A DNA stretch of 64,000 nucleotides, from positions 583,526 to 647,525 of the forward strand of contig JBBCGG010000001.1 in NCBI GenBank assembly GCA_037200525.1. Direction: 5' to 3'. The DNA comes from Methylocella sp. Its GTDB lineage: Bacteria; Pseudomonadota; Alphaproteobacteria; Rhizobiales; Beijerinckiaceae. This document shows, piece by piece, positions 1 to 9,354 of this stretch (positions are counted from its first letter, which is position 1; each line of letters begins with the position of its first letter). A program made the translations under genes and the position numbers. The notes under the pieces are model-generated. The model had not been told where the DNA came from and made no database searches. It worked only from the letters and a program-made list of their open reading frames with translations.

Positions 1-703
1 TTAGCGCCAAACCAGCGAGCTTGTCCGCGTCGTCCTTGCGCTCGCTATATCGGCTCGTGAGGTAGGCGGAGGCTCCACGGGTCAGCAGCGTAAATTTCAG
101 CAATTCTTCCATCACGTCGACGACGCGGTCGTAATAGGCCGAAGGCTTCATCCGGCCGGCATCATCGAATTGCTCATAGGCTTTGGCGACGGAGGACTGG
201 TTGGGGATCGTGATCATGCGCATCCAGCGGCCAAGCACACGCAGCTGATTGACCGCGTTGAATGATTGCGAGCCGCCGCTGACCTGCATCACCGCCAGCG
301 TTTTGCCTTGCGTCGGCCGCACCGCACCAATCGAGAGCGGTATCCAATCAATTTGCGCTTTTATGACTCCGGTCATGCTTCCATGGCGCTCGGGACTGCA
401 CCAGACCTGCCCTTCGGACCACGTCGACAGCTCCCGCAATTCGTTGATCTTGGGGTGATCGTTGGGCGCATCGTCAGGCAGAGGCAGGCCGCTCGGGTTA
501 AAGATGCTGGTTTCGGCGCCCAAGGCTTGGAGCAGCCGGGCGGCTTCTAGCGTCAGAAAGCGGCTGAAAGATTTTTCGCGCAGCGATCCATAAAGTAGGA
601 GAATGCGTGGGCGATGCGTCGCTGGCTGTGGCTGCAGCGCGGTGAGATTGGGGAGCTCAAAAGCGGCGCCCCGCAGGTTCGGCAGATCAGACAGGTCAAA
701 CAA
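1..703 (-). CDS. arsH: ArsH-type NADPH-dependent FMN reductase (3' end cut by window edge)
   Basis: Last gene of the ars operon. ArsH proteins are flavodoxin-fold NADPH:FMN oxidoreductases that oxidise trivalent organoarsenicals and give arsenic resistance. The minus-strand frame reads a typical ArsH core: a flavin phosphate-binding loop [14 protein letters not shown], the segment [22 protein letters not shown], then [31 protein letters not shown] (seen in pieces) and a C-terminal [17 protein letters not shown]. The frame stays open to base 1, so the last residues lie outside the window. No ATG fits the N-terminus; the best start is TTG at 703, which overlaps the arsC stop by 8 nt and suggests coupled translation. 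The start is uncertain, the family is not. Confidence 0.85.
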   Translation of the reverse strand, partial: MFDLSDLPNLRGAAFELPNLTALQPQPATHRPRILLLYGSLREKSFSRFLTLEAARLLQALGAETSIFNPSGLPLPDDAPNDHPKINELRELSTWSEGQVWCSPERHGSMTGVIKAQIDWIPLSIGAVRPTQGKTLAVMQVSGGSQSFNAVNQLRVLGRWMRMITIPNQSSVAKAYEQFDDAGRMKPSAYYDRVVDVMEELLKFTLLTRGASAYLTSRYSERKDDADKLAGLAL

Positions 704-1118
704 TGCGGCGGCCCTGCGGGTCGATGACGCCCTCCCCGTCTTCCTTGACAAAGGGGCCAATGCCCGGGTCCGGCAGGAGATCGAGCACCGCCTCTGAGGG
801 ACGACACAGCCGGACGCCTTTTGGCGTTTCGACGATCGGCCGATTGATCAAGATTGGATGCTCGACCATCAAGTCAATCAGCTCGTTGTCTGTCCATTTG
901 GGATCAGCTAGTCCAAGCTCCGCGTAGGACGTCCCCTTCTCGCGCAGCAGCTGCCGCACGGAGACCTCCATCGCCTGAATTAGTTCGACCAGCCGCCCGC
1001 GACTTGGCGGCGTTTTAAGATATTCAATCACGACTGGCTCTTCGCCGCTTTGCCGGATCATGGCGAGCGCATTGCGCGACGTGCCGCACGCCGGATTGTG
1101 ATAGATGGTGATCGTCAT
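696..1118 (-). CDS. arsC: Arsenate reductase, glutaredoxin-coupled ArsC
   Basis: Reduces arsenate to arsenite with glutathione/glutaredoxin in the cytoplasm. The 140-residue protein has the ArsC thioredoxin-like fold signature: the catalytic loop [10 protein letters not shown] with Cys12 near the N-terminus, and the segment [19 protein letters not shown] whose arginines bind the oxyanion. Length matches the family. It overlaps aqpS upstream by 4 nt and arsH downstream by 8 nt, so the four ars genes form one transcription unit. In the Sinorhizobium meliloti type of operon the arsenite made here leaves through the AqpS channel, which is also present here; no arsB or acr3 pump is visible in the window. 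Confidence 0.95.
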   Translation of the reverse strand: MTITIYHNPACGTSRNALAMIRQSGEEPVVIEYLKTPPSRGRLVELIQAMEVSVRQLLREKGTSYAELGLADPKWTDNELIDLMVEHPILINRPIVETPKGVRLCRPSEAVLDLLPDPGIGPFVKEDGEGVIDPQGRRIV

Positions 1119-1876
1119 AGTCGCGCCTCTGAGTTAAGCGACGGGATGGTGTCCGCCGGGGTGTGCAACAGCCAATTCATCAATAGGAGGCCGCAGGCCG
1201 CGCCGACAAGTTCAGCGGCGATAAAGCCCGGCGCATCGAGCGGCCGTATGCCGGAGAAGGTGTTGGTGAAAGCGCGCGCAATGGCCACGGCCGGGTTGGC
1301 GAACGACGTGGAAGCGGTGAACCAGTAAGCCGCGGTAATGTAGAGCCCGACCAACCACGGAACGGATTTCTGCTCGAAGCGAATCCCGGCGAGGATCGTG
1401 GCGATCAGGCCGAAGCTTGCAACCCACTCGGCGAACCATTGCGCCCCTCCGGTGCGGATCTTCAGCGATGCCTCGAGGATAGGCAAAGCAAACATCAGGT
1501 GCGCCGTCATCGCGCCGATCAAGCCGCCGCTGAGCTGCGCCGCGGAATAGAGCGCGGCTTCGCGCCAACCAAGATCGCGTTTGAGGGCGAAGACCAGGGA
1601 GACCGCCGGATTGAAATGCGCGCCCGAGATTGGTCCGAGGGTGGTGATGAGCACCACCAGCATCGCGCCTGTCGCTAAAGCGTTGCAAAGTAGCATGAGC
1701 GCCGCGTCTTGTGTCATGGCTTCAGCCATTACGCCGGAGCCCACAATTGTCGCGACCAAAAATGCGACGCCAAGCAATTCAGCAGCCAAGCGACGCGGCA
1801 GATCGTAAATTGGCGATAGCCGGTTTTTGCCGCTGCAAGCGTAACCGTTCTGTGCGTCGAAAATCTGACTACTCAT
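1115..1876 (-). CDS. aqpS: Aquaglyceroporin AqpS (arsenite channel) of the ars operon
   Basis: Inner-membrane MIP-family channel of 253 residues with about six hydrophobic segments. Both NPA half-helices are visible: HFNPAVS at about residues 87-93 and FANPAVAIARAF at about 192-203. A polar stretch of about 25 residues precedes the first membrane segment. In S. meliloti the equivalent gene sits in the ars operon in place of an arsenite pump, and AqpS lets arsenite made by ArsC flow out down its gradient; the same job is inferred here from the order arsR-aqpS-arsC-arsH. The ATG at 1876 overlaps the arsR stop by 8 nt. Confidence 0.9.
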   Translation of the reverse strand: MSSQIFDAQNGYACSGKNRLSPIYDLPRRLAAELLGVAFLVATIVGSGVMAEAMTQDAALMLLCNALATGAMLVVLITTLGPISGAHFNPAVSLVFALKRDLGWREAALYSAAQLSGGLIGAMTAHLMFALPILEASLKIRTGGAQWFAEWVASFGLIATILAGIRFEQKSVPWLVGLYITAAYWFTASTSFANPAVAIARAFTNTFSGIRPLDAPGFIAAELVGAACGLLLMNWLLHTPADTIPSLNSEARL

Positions 1877-2225
1877 GTGCGATCACTGTCGGAGGACAGC
1901 GCGACTTCAGATTGGCGATCAACGGGGCGCACAGCTCAGGGCGCCCGCCACAGCAGTCCTTGACCAGAAAGAGCATCACGTCGCGGAGACCGGCGAGATT
2001 GGCTCGATAAATGATCGACCGGCTATGCCGCGCGCCATCCACGAGACCGGCGCGGGAAAGGATCGCCAGATGCGTAGACATCGTATTGTGTGGGACCGCC
2101 AACAAGCGAGCAAGTTCGCCAGCCGGCAAACCTTCAGGTTCATGTTCGACGAGCAGTCGAAATACGTCTAACCGCGTTGCTTGCGCGAGGGCGGCGAGGG
2201 TGAGAATAGCGCGTTCATTGTCCAT
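1869..2225 (-). CDS. arsR: ArsR-family arsenite-responsive repressor
   Basis: Winged-helix repressor of 118 residues and first gene of the ars operon. The helix-turn-helix spans roughly residues 33-60 (GELARLLAVPHNTMSTHLAILSRAGLV). Instead of the ELCVCDL-type metal site in the recognition helix, the cysteines are C-terminal: Cys91-Cys92, Cys99 and Cys110. This resembles the vicinal-Cys As(III) site of Acidithiobacillus ferrooxidans ArsR, so arsenite sensing by these cysteines is inferred. The start codon abuts an inverted repeat (2225-2246) that is a plausible own operator. Confidence 0.92.
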   Translation of the reverse strand: MDNERAILTLAALAQATRLDVFRLLVEHEPEGLPAGELARLLAVPHNTMSTHLAILSRAGLVDGARHSRSIIYRANLAGLRDVMLFLVKDCCGGRPELCAPLIANLKSRCPPTVIAHE

Positions 2226-2246
2226 ATGTCGAGAATAGTAGACATA
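2225..2246. promoter_or_regulatory. Candidate ArsR operator
   Basis: Perfect inverted repeat TATGTC-N10-GACATA touching the arsR start codon. Position and symmetry suit an autoregulatory ArsR site covering the translation start and the promoter just upstream. No binding data; inferred from position only. Confidence 0.5.
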
Positions 2247-2346
2247 ACTGCCGTCGTCAACGTGCTCTTATGGCGAGGCCTGGGCGCACACCGACAAGCG
2301 ATCCTTGAACGCTGTCAAGAGCCGCGCCTTGCGTAACGATGGTCAT

Positions 2347-2364
2347 GGTTCGCCGAGCCGAACC
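2347..2364 (-). terminator. Candidate terminator hairpin after the guanidine/urea operon
   Basis: Perfect 6-bp stem GGTTCG/CGAACC with a 6-nt loop, 8 nt after the stop codon of the allophanate hydrolase gene. No clear U-run follows, so it may be a weak or Rho-assisted end of the 12-kb operon before arsR. Confidence 0.4.
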
Positions 2365-2372
2365 AACGTGGA

Positions 2373-4220
2373 TCAAGCCTTCGCCATCGAAGCTTTCCCC
2401 TGCGCGAGATAGGCGCGCCAACTTCCCAAGGCCGAAATGTCGCGGCCGCCTTCTAAAGCAAATGCTTCGCACAGGAAGCCGGGAACGACGCCGCCATCGG
2501 CCAAAGTAATCTTGCCGATTCCCATCGGCGGCGGGATCGCGGCGACGAAGCGGCCGAAATTTTCAGACGTCAGCGACCACAGCTCGATCTCTATGCCGGT
2601 CCCCTCAAAGCCAGGAGCGCGGACGAGACCGGGCTTTGGCGGCGTCGTTCCGGTCAGGGCGACGAGCCGATAGAATGGCGCCGTTTTTGTACGCTTGACG
2701 AAGGTCGCTCCAAGATCCGTCAGTTCGCGATTGAGCGGCAACCCAGAAAGATGTGCGCCAGCGACAGCGATGACGATTCTATTGCCTGGAGCGATATCCG
2801 GGCTTGGCCCGGCGACCGACGCAAGGGGTGAGGCCGGGAGTTCGGGCGATTGCCCCGCCGTGCGGCCAACCCCTTCGCCGAGCGCTTGATGGAGCCGCTC
2901 TCCGATGGTCGCGAGATCGAAATCGCAAAAGGCCGGTCCGATCAGGCTGACGCCGAAAGGGAGCCGGCTTGCCGCGCGAAAGCCGGCGGGTACGGCGATC
3001 GCGGCGTAATCAAGCAGGTTGACGAAATTGGTGTAAAGGCCGAGCCGGCTGTTATTGACGATCGGGTTCTCCGCAATTTGCTCCACCGTGAAAGTGGTTG
3101 GCGCGGTCGGCAGCAGCATCAGATCGAAATTCGACCATTGACGCGCGGCCTCTCGCGCAATCGTCCGCAGCCTGTATTCGCCCTTGTACGCATCCGCCGC
3201 GGAAAGATTGACCGCCTTGCCGATGATCTGGCGAACTTGCGGATCCATTGCTTCCGCATGAGCGGCGAAGAAGCGGTCGATGGCCGCGAGACGCTCCGCC
3301 ACCCACGGGCCGTCATAGACCAGAGCCGCGGCTTCGCGAAAGGGTCGATACTCGATTTCGACCGCAGTCCCGCCAAGAGCTTTCAACCGGTTGATCGCCG
3401 CGTCATATAGCCCGGCTGCCTCATGATCGCCGAAAAATTCCCGGTCTTCCTGCCTCAAGACGCCGAAGCGGAACTGATCTGTCGGTAGACTCGCCGTCTT
3501 GGAGGGCCGGGAATAAGGGTCCGCCTCATCAAAACCCTCCGCGATGGTCAGAACCGCGCGGGCGTCCGCGGCGGAGGCGGCGAAGATGCTGACGCAATCC
3601 AGAGAACGACAGGCCGGAACCACCCCAGCCGCGCTGATGCGGCCTTTAGTCGGCTTCAGACCGATGAGATTGTTGAAAGCCGCCGGAACGCGCCCCGAAC
3701 CCGCCGTGTCGGTGCCAAGAGAAAACGAAACCAACCCTGCGGCGACTGCGACGGCGGACCCCGAACTTGATCCGCCCGATATGTAGCGACGATCGAAAAC
3801 GCTGCGCGGAGCGCCATAAGGAGACCGCGTTCCGACCAGTCCCGTGGCGAACTGGTCCAAATTGGTCTTGCCGATCAATATGGCCCCGGCGGCCAACAGC
3901 TTTTCGACGACAGTTGCGCTCTTGTCCGGCGTGTATGAAAAGGCGGGACAAGCCGCAGTCGTCGGCAAACCCGCGACGTCTATATTATCTTTGATCGCGA
4001 AAGGAACGCCATAGAGCGGCAAACGCTCTCGCGCGTCGGGGTCCTCGCTCAGCTCGCGCGCGCGGTTCAATATATCGCTCTCGGAAAGCCGGTAGATCCA
4101 GACGCTCGCATCATAGGCGTCGATCCGCTTCAACGCCTCCAGGGCAATTTGTTGCGGCGTAAAGCGCCCTTCGCGATAGCCGCTGCGAAGCGTTTCGATT
4201 TGCAGCATTTGCGGAATCAT
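2373..4220 (-). CDS. atzF: Allophanate hydrolase (AtzF/DUR2 type)
   Basis: Hydrolyses allophanate (N-carboxyurea) to two CO2 and two NH3, the last step of the carboxylase route for urea or guanidine nitrogen. The 615-residue protein has an amidase-signature domain over about residues 1-450 with the Ser-cisSer-Lys triad: Lys77 (AIKDN), cis-Ser151 (GGSSSGS) and nucleophile Ser175 (DTAGS). Spacing between the three equals that of Pseudomonas ADP AtzF (74 and 24 residues). A C-terminal allophanate hydrolase domain of about 120-150 residues follows a proline/alanine-rich linker. Start chosen at the ATG that overlaps the carboxylase stop as ATGA; a longer in-frame extension to 4286 is rejected. Confidence 0.95.
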   Translation of the reverse strand: MIPQMLQIETLRSGYREGRFTPQQIALEALKRIDAYDASVWIYRLSESDILNRARELSEDPDARERLPLYGVPFAIKDNIDVAGLPTTAACPAFSYTPDKSATVVEKLLAAGAILIGKTNLDQFATGLVGTRSPYGAPRSVFDRRYISGGSSSGSAVAVAAGLVSFSLGTDTAGSGRVPAAFNNLIGLKPTKGRISAAGVVPACRSLDCVSIFAASAADARAVLTIAEGFDEADPYSRPSKTASLPTDQFRFGVLRQEDREFFGDHEAAGLYDAAINRLKALGGTAVEIEYRPFREAAALVYDGPWVAERLAAIDRFFAAHAEAMDPQVRQIIGKAVNLSAADAYKGEYRLRTIAREAARQWSNFDLMLLPTAPTTFTVEQIAENPIVNNSRLGLYTNFVNLLDYAAIAVPAGFRAASRLPFGVSLIGPAFCDFDLATIGERLHQALGEGVGRTAGQSPELPASPLASVAGPSPDIAPGNRIVIAVAGAHLSGLPLNRELTDLGATFVKRTKTAPFYRLVALTGTTPPKPGLVRAPGFEGTGIEIELWSLTSENFGRFVAAIPPPMGIGKITLADGGVVPGFLCEAFALEGGRDISALGSWRAYLAQGKASMAKA

Positions 4221-7200
4221 CGTTGATCCTCGATCTGGAGCACGGCTAGGCGCTGTCCATTTTGCACCGGGCGCCCGGCCTGACAAGTGACTTCCACTAT
4301 GCGGCCGGCGGCCGGCGCCGCAACCGAGATTTCCATCTTCATGGATTCGAGAATGACCAATGTCTGGCCGGCGGCCACAATGTCGCCGATCGCCGCCTCG
4401 ACTTTCCAGACGTTCCCAGGCATCGGCGCTTCGATAGCGATCGCATCGACCGGCAAGATTGCATCAGATGACGCTTCGACAACGTCATCCGCGACGAAAA
4501 GATCGAGCCCCTGCTCCGCCCAGCGCCGCCGTTCTTCGTCAAAGGCCGCACGCTGCCGGGTTTGAGCCTTGGCGATGGATTCCGCATTCTGCGCGAGGAA
4601 AGCGTTGTATTTTTTCAGGCTGAAGGTGGTTGGTTCGATCTTCAGCGGATAGCGGCCATGGGGAAAAGATTCCCGCGCATCCGCCAATTCCTCGCCGCTG
4701 ACCGGATAGAAGCGGATCTGGTCAAAGAAGCGCAGCAGCCAGGGCGATCCCGCCTCGAATGCATCGGTTGTCCGCCAGCTGTTCCACATCTGGATGGTGC
4801 GGCCAACGAGCTGGTAGCCGCCAGGGCCTTCCATGCCATAGACGCAAAGATAGGCGCCTCCGATCCCGACGGCGTTCTCCGGCGTCCAGGTTCGCGCCGG
4901 ATTATATTTGGTGGTGACTAATCGATGGCGCGGATCGATTGGCGTCGCGACCGGAGCCCCGAGATAAACGTCGCCCAATCCCAGCACCAAATAGCTGGCG
5001 TCAAAGACGATCTCGCGGACCTCTTCGATCGAGCCGAGACCATTGATGCGGCGGATGAACTCGATATTTGAAGGGCACCAAGGCGCGTCCGGGCGGACCA
5101 GCTCCTGATATTTTCTCATCGCGAGCTGGGCTTGCTCATCGTTCCACGACAGCGGCAAATGGACGATGCGGCTTTCTATCTCGACTTCATCGACCGAAGG
5201 CAGCGTCTGCTCTAGCCTGATCATCTGATCGAGGAGGCGCGTCAACGGCTGCACGGTGTTGTCGTAGTGGATTTGCAGCGACCGAATGCCCGGCGTCAGA
5301 TCGATGATGCCGGGCAGCTTCGCTTGCAGCACGGCCTGGTGCAGCAAATGGACCCGCATCCGCAGCGCGAGATCCAGAACGATCGGCCCGTATTCGATCA
5401 GAAGGTAGCTGTCGCCTGCCCGGCGATAGCAGACGGAAGTCGGGCCATCGTCGTTGCGATGCAAAATGGGGCTCCCGAGCGCGCGCGCAGGCGCTCCCGA
5501 GATTGAGGGGAGAGGCGCCAGACGAAAGCGGACCTTATCGCCCGGCCGCAACTGGCCCGTCTTCCAGAGTTCGTCCTTCACGATGACCACGGGGCAGACG
5601 AATCCGCCAAGGCTCGGCCCGTCCGGCCCCAAAATGATCGGCATGTCGCCCGTGAAGTCGAGCGCGCCGATGGCATAGGCGTTATCGTGAATATTTGAGG
5701 GATGCAGCCCCGCTTCGCCGCCGTCCGCGCGCGCCCAGCGCGGCTTTGGCCCGATCAGCCGAACGCCCGTGCGCGCGCTATTATAGTGCACCTCATATTC
5801 GCTCGCGAAAAGCTCAGCGATGTCTTCATTTTGGAAGAAGTCGGGCGCGCCATGCGGGCCATAGAGAACGTCGATCGTCCAGTCGTGGGTAAGTTTAAAT
5901 GGGTCTTCGGCGACGCGCTTTGGAGCAGACGCCGAGCCCGTTGCTGCGATGCGAAGGACATCCCCCGTTCGCAACGCTCCGGCGGCATGGCCGCCAAACT
6001 TGCCGAGCGTGAAAGTCGCCCGCGATCCCAGATAGAGCGGCGCATCGACGCCGTTGCGGATCGCGAGATAGGTTCTGTTGCCAGGCCCTTCGATTGCTCC
6101 CAGCGTCAGGACTTGCCCCCGCAAGACGTTGACCGGTTCATTACAAGGAACCGACGCGCCATCCAAGAAGGCGGTCATCCTGGCGCCGCTCAGCGCTATG
6201 ATCGCATCAAGGTTGAACCGGAGCGTTGGCCCGCGCAATGTGAGTTCAAGCGCCGCCGCGCCTTCGGGGTTGCCGACGACCGTATTGGCCAGCCGAAAAT
6301 GATGGTCGTCCATTGGACCGCTTGGCGGCGCGCCAACGTGCCAATAGCCGAGGCGGCCCGGCCAGTCCTGAACGCTGGAAAGGGTTCCGGGCGCAAGGAC
6401 GTCAATGGTGCGCGGAATATAAGCGAACTCGCTCAGCGTCTTGGTGACCATCTCGCCTTTGCGGAATGGCGCAAGGTCGAGAACGGCGGACAAATAACCA
6501 AGATTGCTCTCGATGCCCCAGATTTCGCTTTCGTTCAGGGCGCGCGAGAGCCGCTCGATCGCCTCCTCGCGCGTGTCCCCATGCGCGATGACCTTAGCCA
6601 GCAGCGGATCATAGTACGGCGAGACCTCGACCCCTGTCTCGATCCAGCCATCAACCCGGACGCCCTGCGCAAATTTCACGCGGGTCAAAAGCCCGGTGCT
6701 GGGGCGAAAGTCCTTCGATGGATCTTCCGCATAGATGCGCGCTTCGATCGCGGCGCCTTTTGGCTTCAGACTGGACTGCGCCGGAAGCGTGAATTCCCCA
6801 GCCGCCTGCAAAATCATCCATTCGACGAGATCGACTCCGAACGTCGCCTCCGTGACGCAATGTTCGACTTGCAGTCTTGTATTGACCTCAAGGAAATAGA
6901 ACTGATGCGCCTCGGCGTCATAAACGAATTCAACGGTGCCTGCTGACTCATATGAGACGGCCTGCCCGAGAGAAATGGCGGCCTCGCGCAGAGCCGAGCG
7001 GCTCTCCTCGCTGAGGCCGGGGGCCGGCGTTTCCTCTATGACCTTTTGGTTGCGCCGTTGCAGCGAACAATCGCGTTCGCCAAGCGCCACTACGCCGCCT
7101 TCGCCATCGCCAAAGATCTGCACTTCCACATGGCGAGCGTGCGCGACGAATTTTTCTAGATAAACGCGGTTGTCACCGAAATTATTGGAGCCGAGCCTGC

Positions 7201-7750
7201 GCACGGTCTCGAAGCGCGCGGCGAGTTCGTCCGGCCCATGGCAGAGATGCATGCCGATGCCGCCGCCGCCGGCGGTGCTCTTCAGCATCACCGGATAGCC
7301 GATTCGTTTCGCCTCCGCGAGCGCGCGACCGGCGTCGTCAAGCAGGCCACTGCCGGGCAATAGCGGAACGTTCGCGCGCGCCGCAAGTTCGCGTGCGGTA
7401 TGTTTCAATCCGAATGAGCGCATATGCTCGGGGCGCGGCCCAATAAACGTTATGCCAGCTCCCGCCAGCCGTTCGGCAAAGCCCGGATTCTCGCTGAGGA
7501 AACCATAGCCGGGGTGGACCGCTTCGGCGCCGCTCTCTTCGCACGCTGCAATAACAGCATCGATATTGAGATAGCTCTGCGCGGCCGGAGACGCTCCCAG
7601 CCGGATCGATTCATCGGCCGAAAGAACGGTTGGCGAGAAACGATCCGCGTCCGAATAGACGGCGACGGAGGAAATGTTCATCCGTCGCAATGTGCGGATG
7701 ACCCGTCCGGCGATTTCTCCCCGGTTGGCGATGAGAACTTTTTTGAACAT
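4217..7750 (-). CDS. Biotin-dependent urea/guanidine carboxylase
   Basis: ATP- and biotin-dependent carboxylase of 1177 residues. Order of domains: biotin carboxylase (about 1-450, starting FKKVLIANRGEIAGRV, with the ATP-grasp loop GGGGIGM), then the two KipA/KipI-like carboxyltransferase halves (about 465-1000), and a C-terminal biotinyl domain with the lysine in ESMKME. Enzymes of this architecture act on urea or on guanidine. Two DUF1989 subunits and an ABC importer in the same operon, the layout shown for guanidine assimilation, make guanidine carboxylase the better guess, but the substrate cannot be proven from sequence. The product route is carboxyguanidine, allophanate, ammonia. ATG at 7750 chosen because MFKKVLIANRGE is the canonical N-terminus; it lies 5 nt after the previous stop. 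Confidence 0.92.
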   Translation of the reverse strand: MFKKVLIANRGEIAGRVIRTLRRMNISSVAVYSDADRFSPTVLSADESIRLGASPAAQSYLNIDAVIAACEESGAEAVHPGYGFLSENPGFAERLAGAGITFIGPRPEHMRSFGLKHTARELAARANVPLLPGSGLLDDAGRALAEAKRIGYPVMLKSTAGGGGIGMHLCHGPDELAARFETVRRLGSNNFGDNRVYLEKFVAHARHVEVQIFGDGEGGVVALGERDCSLQRRNQKVIEETPAPGLSEESRSALREAAISLGQAVSYESAGTVEFVYDAEAHQFYFLEVNTRLQVEHCVTEATFGVDLVEWMILQAAGEFTLPAQSSLKPKGAAIEARIYAEDPSKDFRPSTGLLTRVKFAQGVRVDGWIETGVEVSPYYDPLLAKVIAHGDTREEAIERLSRALNESEIWGIESNLGYLSAVLDLAPFRKGEMVTKTLSEFAYIPRTIDVLAPGTLSSVQDWPGRLGYWHVGAPPSGPMDDHHFRLANTVVGNPEGAAALELTLRGPTLRFNLDAIIALSGARMTAFLDGASVPCNEPVNVLRGQVLTLGAIEGPGNRTYLAIRNGVDAPLYLGSRATFTLGKFGGHAAGALRTGDVLRIAATGSASAPKRVAEDPFKLTHDWTIDVLYGPHGAPDFFQNEDIAELFASEYEVHYNSARTGVRLIGPKPRWARADGGEAGLHPSNIHDNAYAIGALDFTGDMPIILGPDGPSLGGFVCPVVIVKDELWKTGQLRPGDKVRFRLAPLPSISGAPARALGSPILHRNDDGPTSVCYRRAGDSYLLIEYGPIVLDLALRMRVHLLHQAVLQAKLPGIIDLTPGIRSLQIHYDNTVQPLTRLLDQMIRLEQTLPSVDEVEIESRIVHLPLSWNDEQAQLAMRKYQELVRPDAPWCPSNIEFIRRINGLGSIEEVREIVFDASYLVLGLGDVYLGAPVATPIDPRHRLVTTKYNPARTWTPENAVGIGGAYLCVYGMEGPGGYQLVGRTIQMWNSWRTTDAFEAGSPWLLRFFDQIRFYPVSGEELADARESFPHGRYPLKIEPTTFSLKKYNAFLAQNAESIAKAQTRQRAAFDEERRRWAEQGLDLFVADDVVEASSDAILPVDAIAIEAPMPGNVWKVEAAIGDIVAAGQTLVILESMKMEISVAAPAAGRIVEVTCQAGRPVQNGQRLAVLQIEDQR

Positions 7751-7755
7751 TTCCG

Positions 7756-8400
7756 TTACTTCGCCGCAGCGTTCCAAATCAAAACCCTGATCGGCGACGG
7801 GTTGAATCCGTTGCACGGGTTGTTGACCTGAGGGCAATTGGAGAAGACGCACAGCACATCCATCTCGGCCCGAAGGTCGACATAGCCGCCCGGCGCCGAG
7901 ATGCCATCGACGATCGCCAGCTCGCCGCTCGGCTCAATCGGAACATTCATGAAGAAGTTGATGTTGCTGACGATGTCGCGCTTGCCGAGGCCGTATTTGC
8001 CGATCTCGAGGACGAAGTTTTCACGGCAGGCATGCATGTATTTCGTATGATGGCCGAAGCGCACCGTGTTGCTCTCGCAGCTGCAAGCGCCAGCCGATGT
8101 GTCATGGCGGCCGCAGTTGTCGGCGACGACGGTCAACAAGACGCGGCCTTCGTTTGAAAGCAGACGAGAGCCGGTCGTAATATAAGCGGCTTTCTGCTCC
8201 CGCAAAGTATCCTGCGCGCTGTAGCGCTCCTCGAAATGGTCCGCGCGGTAGAACAGGGCGTCAACAGCCTGCTGACCTTCAAGATCGATAATGCGCATGA
8301 TCTGGCCCTTGCGCAGAATGCCCGACCATGGCGCGCGGGCGGGCACGGTCCAATCATGCATAGCCGTCGCCGGATCGAAGGAGGCGAATTCAATGTTCAT
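7756..8400 (-). CDS. cgdB: DUF1989 protein UAAP2, probable carboxyguanidine deiminase subunit
   Basis: DUF1989/urea carboxylase-associated family 2, about 214 residues. The conserved central block CGRHDTSAGACSCESN followed by ACRENFVLEIGKYGLGKRDIVSNINFF is clear; the cysteines and His in the first block are likely metal or active-site ligands. Proteins of this pair were shown in other bacteria to form carboxyguanidine deiminase (CgdAB), which turns carboxyguanidine into allophanate and ammonia. The start at 8400 has a good AAGGG 9 nt upstream; an alternative ATG at 8409 overlaps the stop of the upstream partner gene as ATGA. The gene lies between its partner and the carboxylase gene. Confidence 0.85.
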   Translation of the reverse strand: MNIEFASFDPATAMHDWTVPARAPWSGILRKGQIMRIIDLEGQQAVDALFYRADHFEERYSAQDTLREQKAAYITTGSRLLSNEGRVLLTVVADNCGRHDTSAGACSCESNTVRFGHHTKYMHACRENFVLEIGKYGLGKRDIVSNINFFMNVPIEPSGELAIVDGISAPGGYVDLRAEMDVLCVFSNCPQVNNPCNGFNPSPIRVLIWNAAAK

Positions 8401-8405
8401 CGGAA

Positions 8406-9245
8406 TCATCCCTTCGCCGGAGTTGCATTCGAAAAAAGCGCATCGGTGTTTTCGAAGCCGCGCACTGCTTCTTCGCTGGCGGTTCGGCACGGATCTGCGG
8501 CGGCGGCCGCATCGCCGCGCCCTACGACGGCCTCGACCAGGCCAGGCGCATAATCGGGATGCGGATCGAAGGGATGCGGACAATTGGAGAGGGCGACGAG
8601 AAGGTTCATCTCAGCGCGGAGCTCAACGAAATCATTTGCTTTGACTGCGCCTTGCCGCCACGCGAAGCCGCCATCCGGCGTGGTGCGGAGAGGAGCAAAA
8701 AATGTGATGCATGGCATGATATCGCGCCGCGCAAGGCCCAGCTTTGCGGCGGCTATGCAAAAATTGTCTCGCGTATTGCGAAAAGATGCGACGCCATAGC
8801 GCTCTTCGTTTGTTGACGCTGTACTGCCGCCAACCAAGGCGTCATGGCCAGCGCCGCTGTCCTCCGTGATCGACGCCAGCACGCGGCCCATGTCGGAAAA
8901 CAGAACGTTGCCTTTGCTGAGCAATGCGTTCCATTGGATTTTAACGGTGTCGCCGGCGTTATATCGCTCGCTGATGTCATCCGCATTCCAGATCAGCACC
9001 GACACCGAGGCGCGGCCGCTCGCATTTAGGATGCGCAGGCTTTCGCCCCGGTTGACGCGCCGCGTCCAGTACCACCCGTCCGGAATGGTTTCGCGCCACA
9101 GAATTTCGCTGTCCGCAAGTGGGCGGAGCTTCGATGGGGCCTCTGATTGCGGCGCGCGGGCATTCAGCCGGGTTTCGGCATTGTGTTTCAGTTCCAGATA
9201 ACGCTCTCGATGTTGTTCGGGCGTCGACGCATCTAACAGACTCAT
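8406..9245 (-). CDS. cgdA: DUF1989 protein UAAP1, probable carboxyguanidine deiminase subunit
   Basis: Paralogue of the next gene and member of DUF1989/urea carboxylase-associated family 1, 279 residues. A charged N-terminal part of about 55 residues precedes the family domain, in which GAGHDALVGGSTASTNEERYG corresponds to the His/Cys block of the partner; the cysteines of the partner block are replaced here by small residues. This asymmetry is in keeping with a hetero-oligomer in which only one type of subunit carries the full metal site (inference). The C-terminal 40 residues are Ala-rich and poorly conserved in appearance. Joint role with the partner in carboxyguanidine deimination is inferred from known operons. 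Confidence 0.82.
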   Translation of the reverse strand: MSLLDASTPEQHRERYLELKHNAETRLNARAPQSEAPSKLRPLADSEILWRETIPDGWYWTRRVNRGESLRILNASGRASVSVLIWNADDISERYNAGDTVKIQWNALLSKGNVLFSDMGRVLASITEDSGAGHDALVGGSTASTNEERYGVASFRNTRDNFCIAAAKLGLARRDIMPCITFFAPLRTTPDGGFAWRQGAVKANDFVELRAEMNLLVALSNCPHPFDPHPDYAPGLVEAVVGRGDAAAAADPCRTASEEAVRGFENTDALFSNATPAKG

Positions 9246-9354
9246 GGCTTTGTCCTTACAGGCGGATGCCAGGTCGTCCTGGCGTTGCCCTTATGATCGG
9301 CGGGTCGTCCCGGCGAGGGCCAGAGTTCGCGCGGATGAAGCGCCAGGCGATGCA

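Noticed and set aside
5702-6946. Open frame of 414 codons antisense to the carboxylase
   Set aside because: Shadow of the carboxylase gene; Arg-rich, no recognisable domain.
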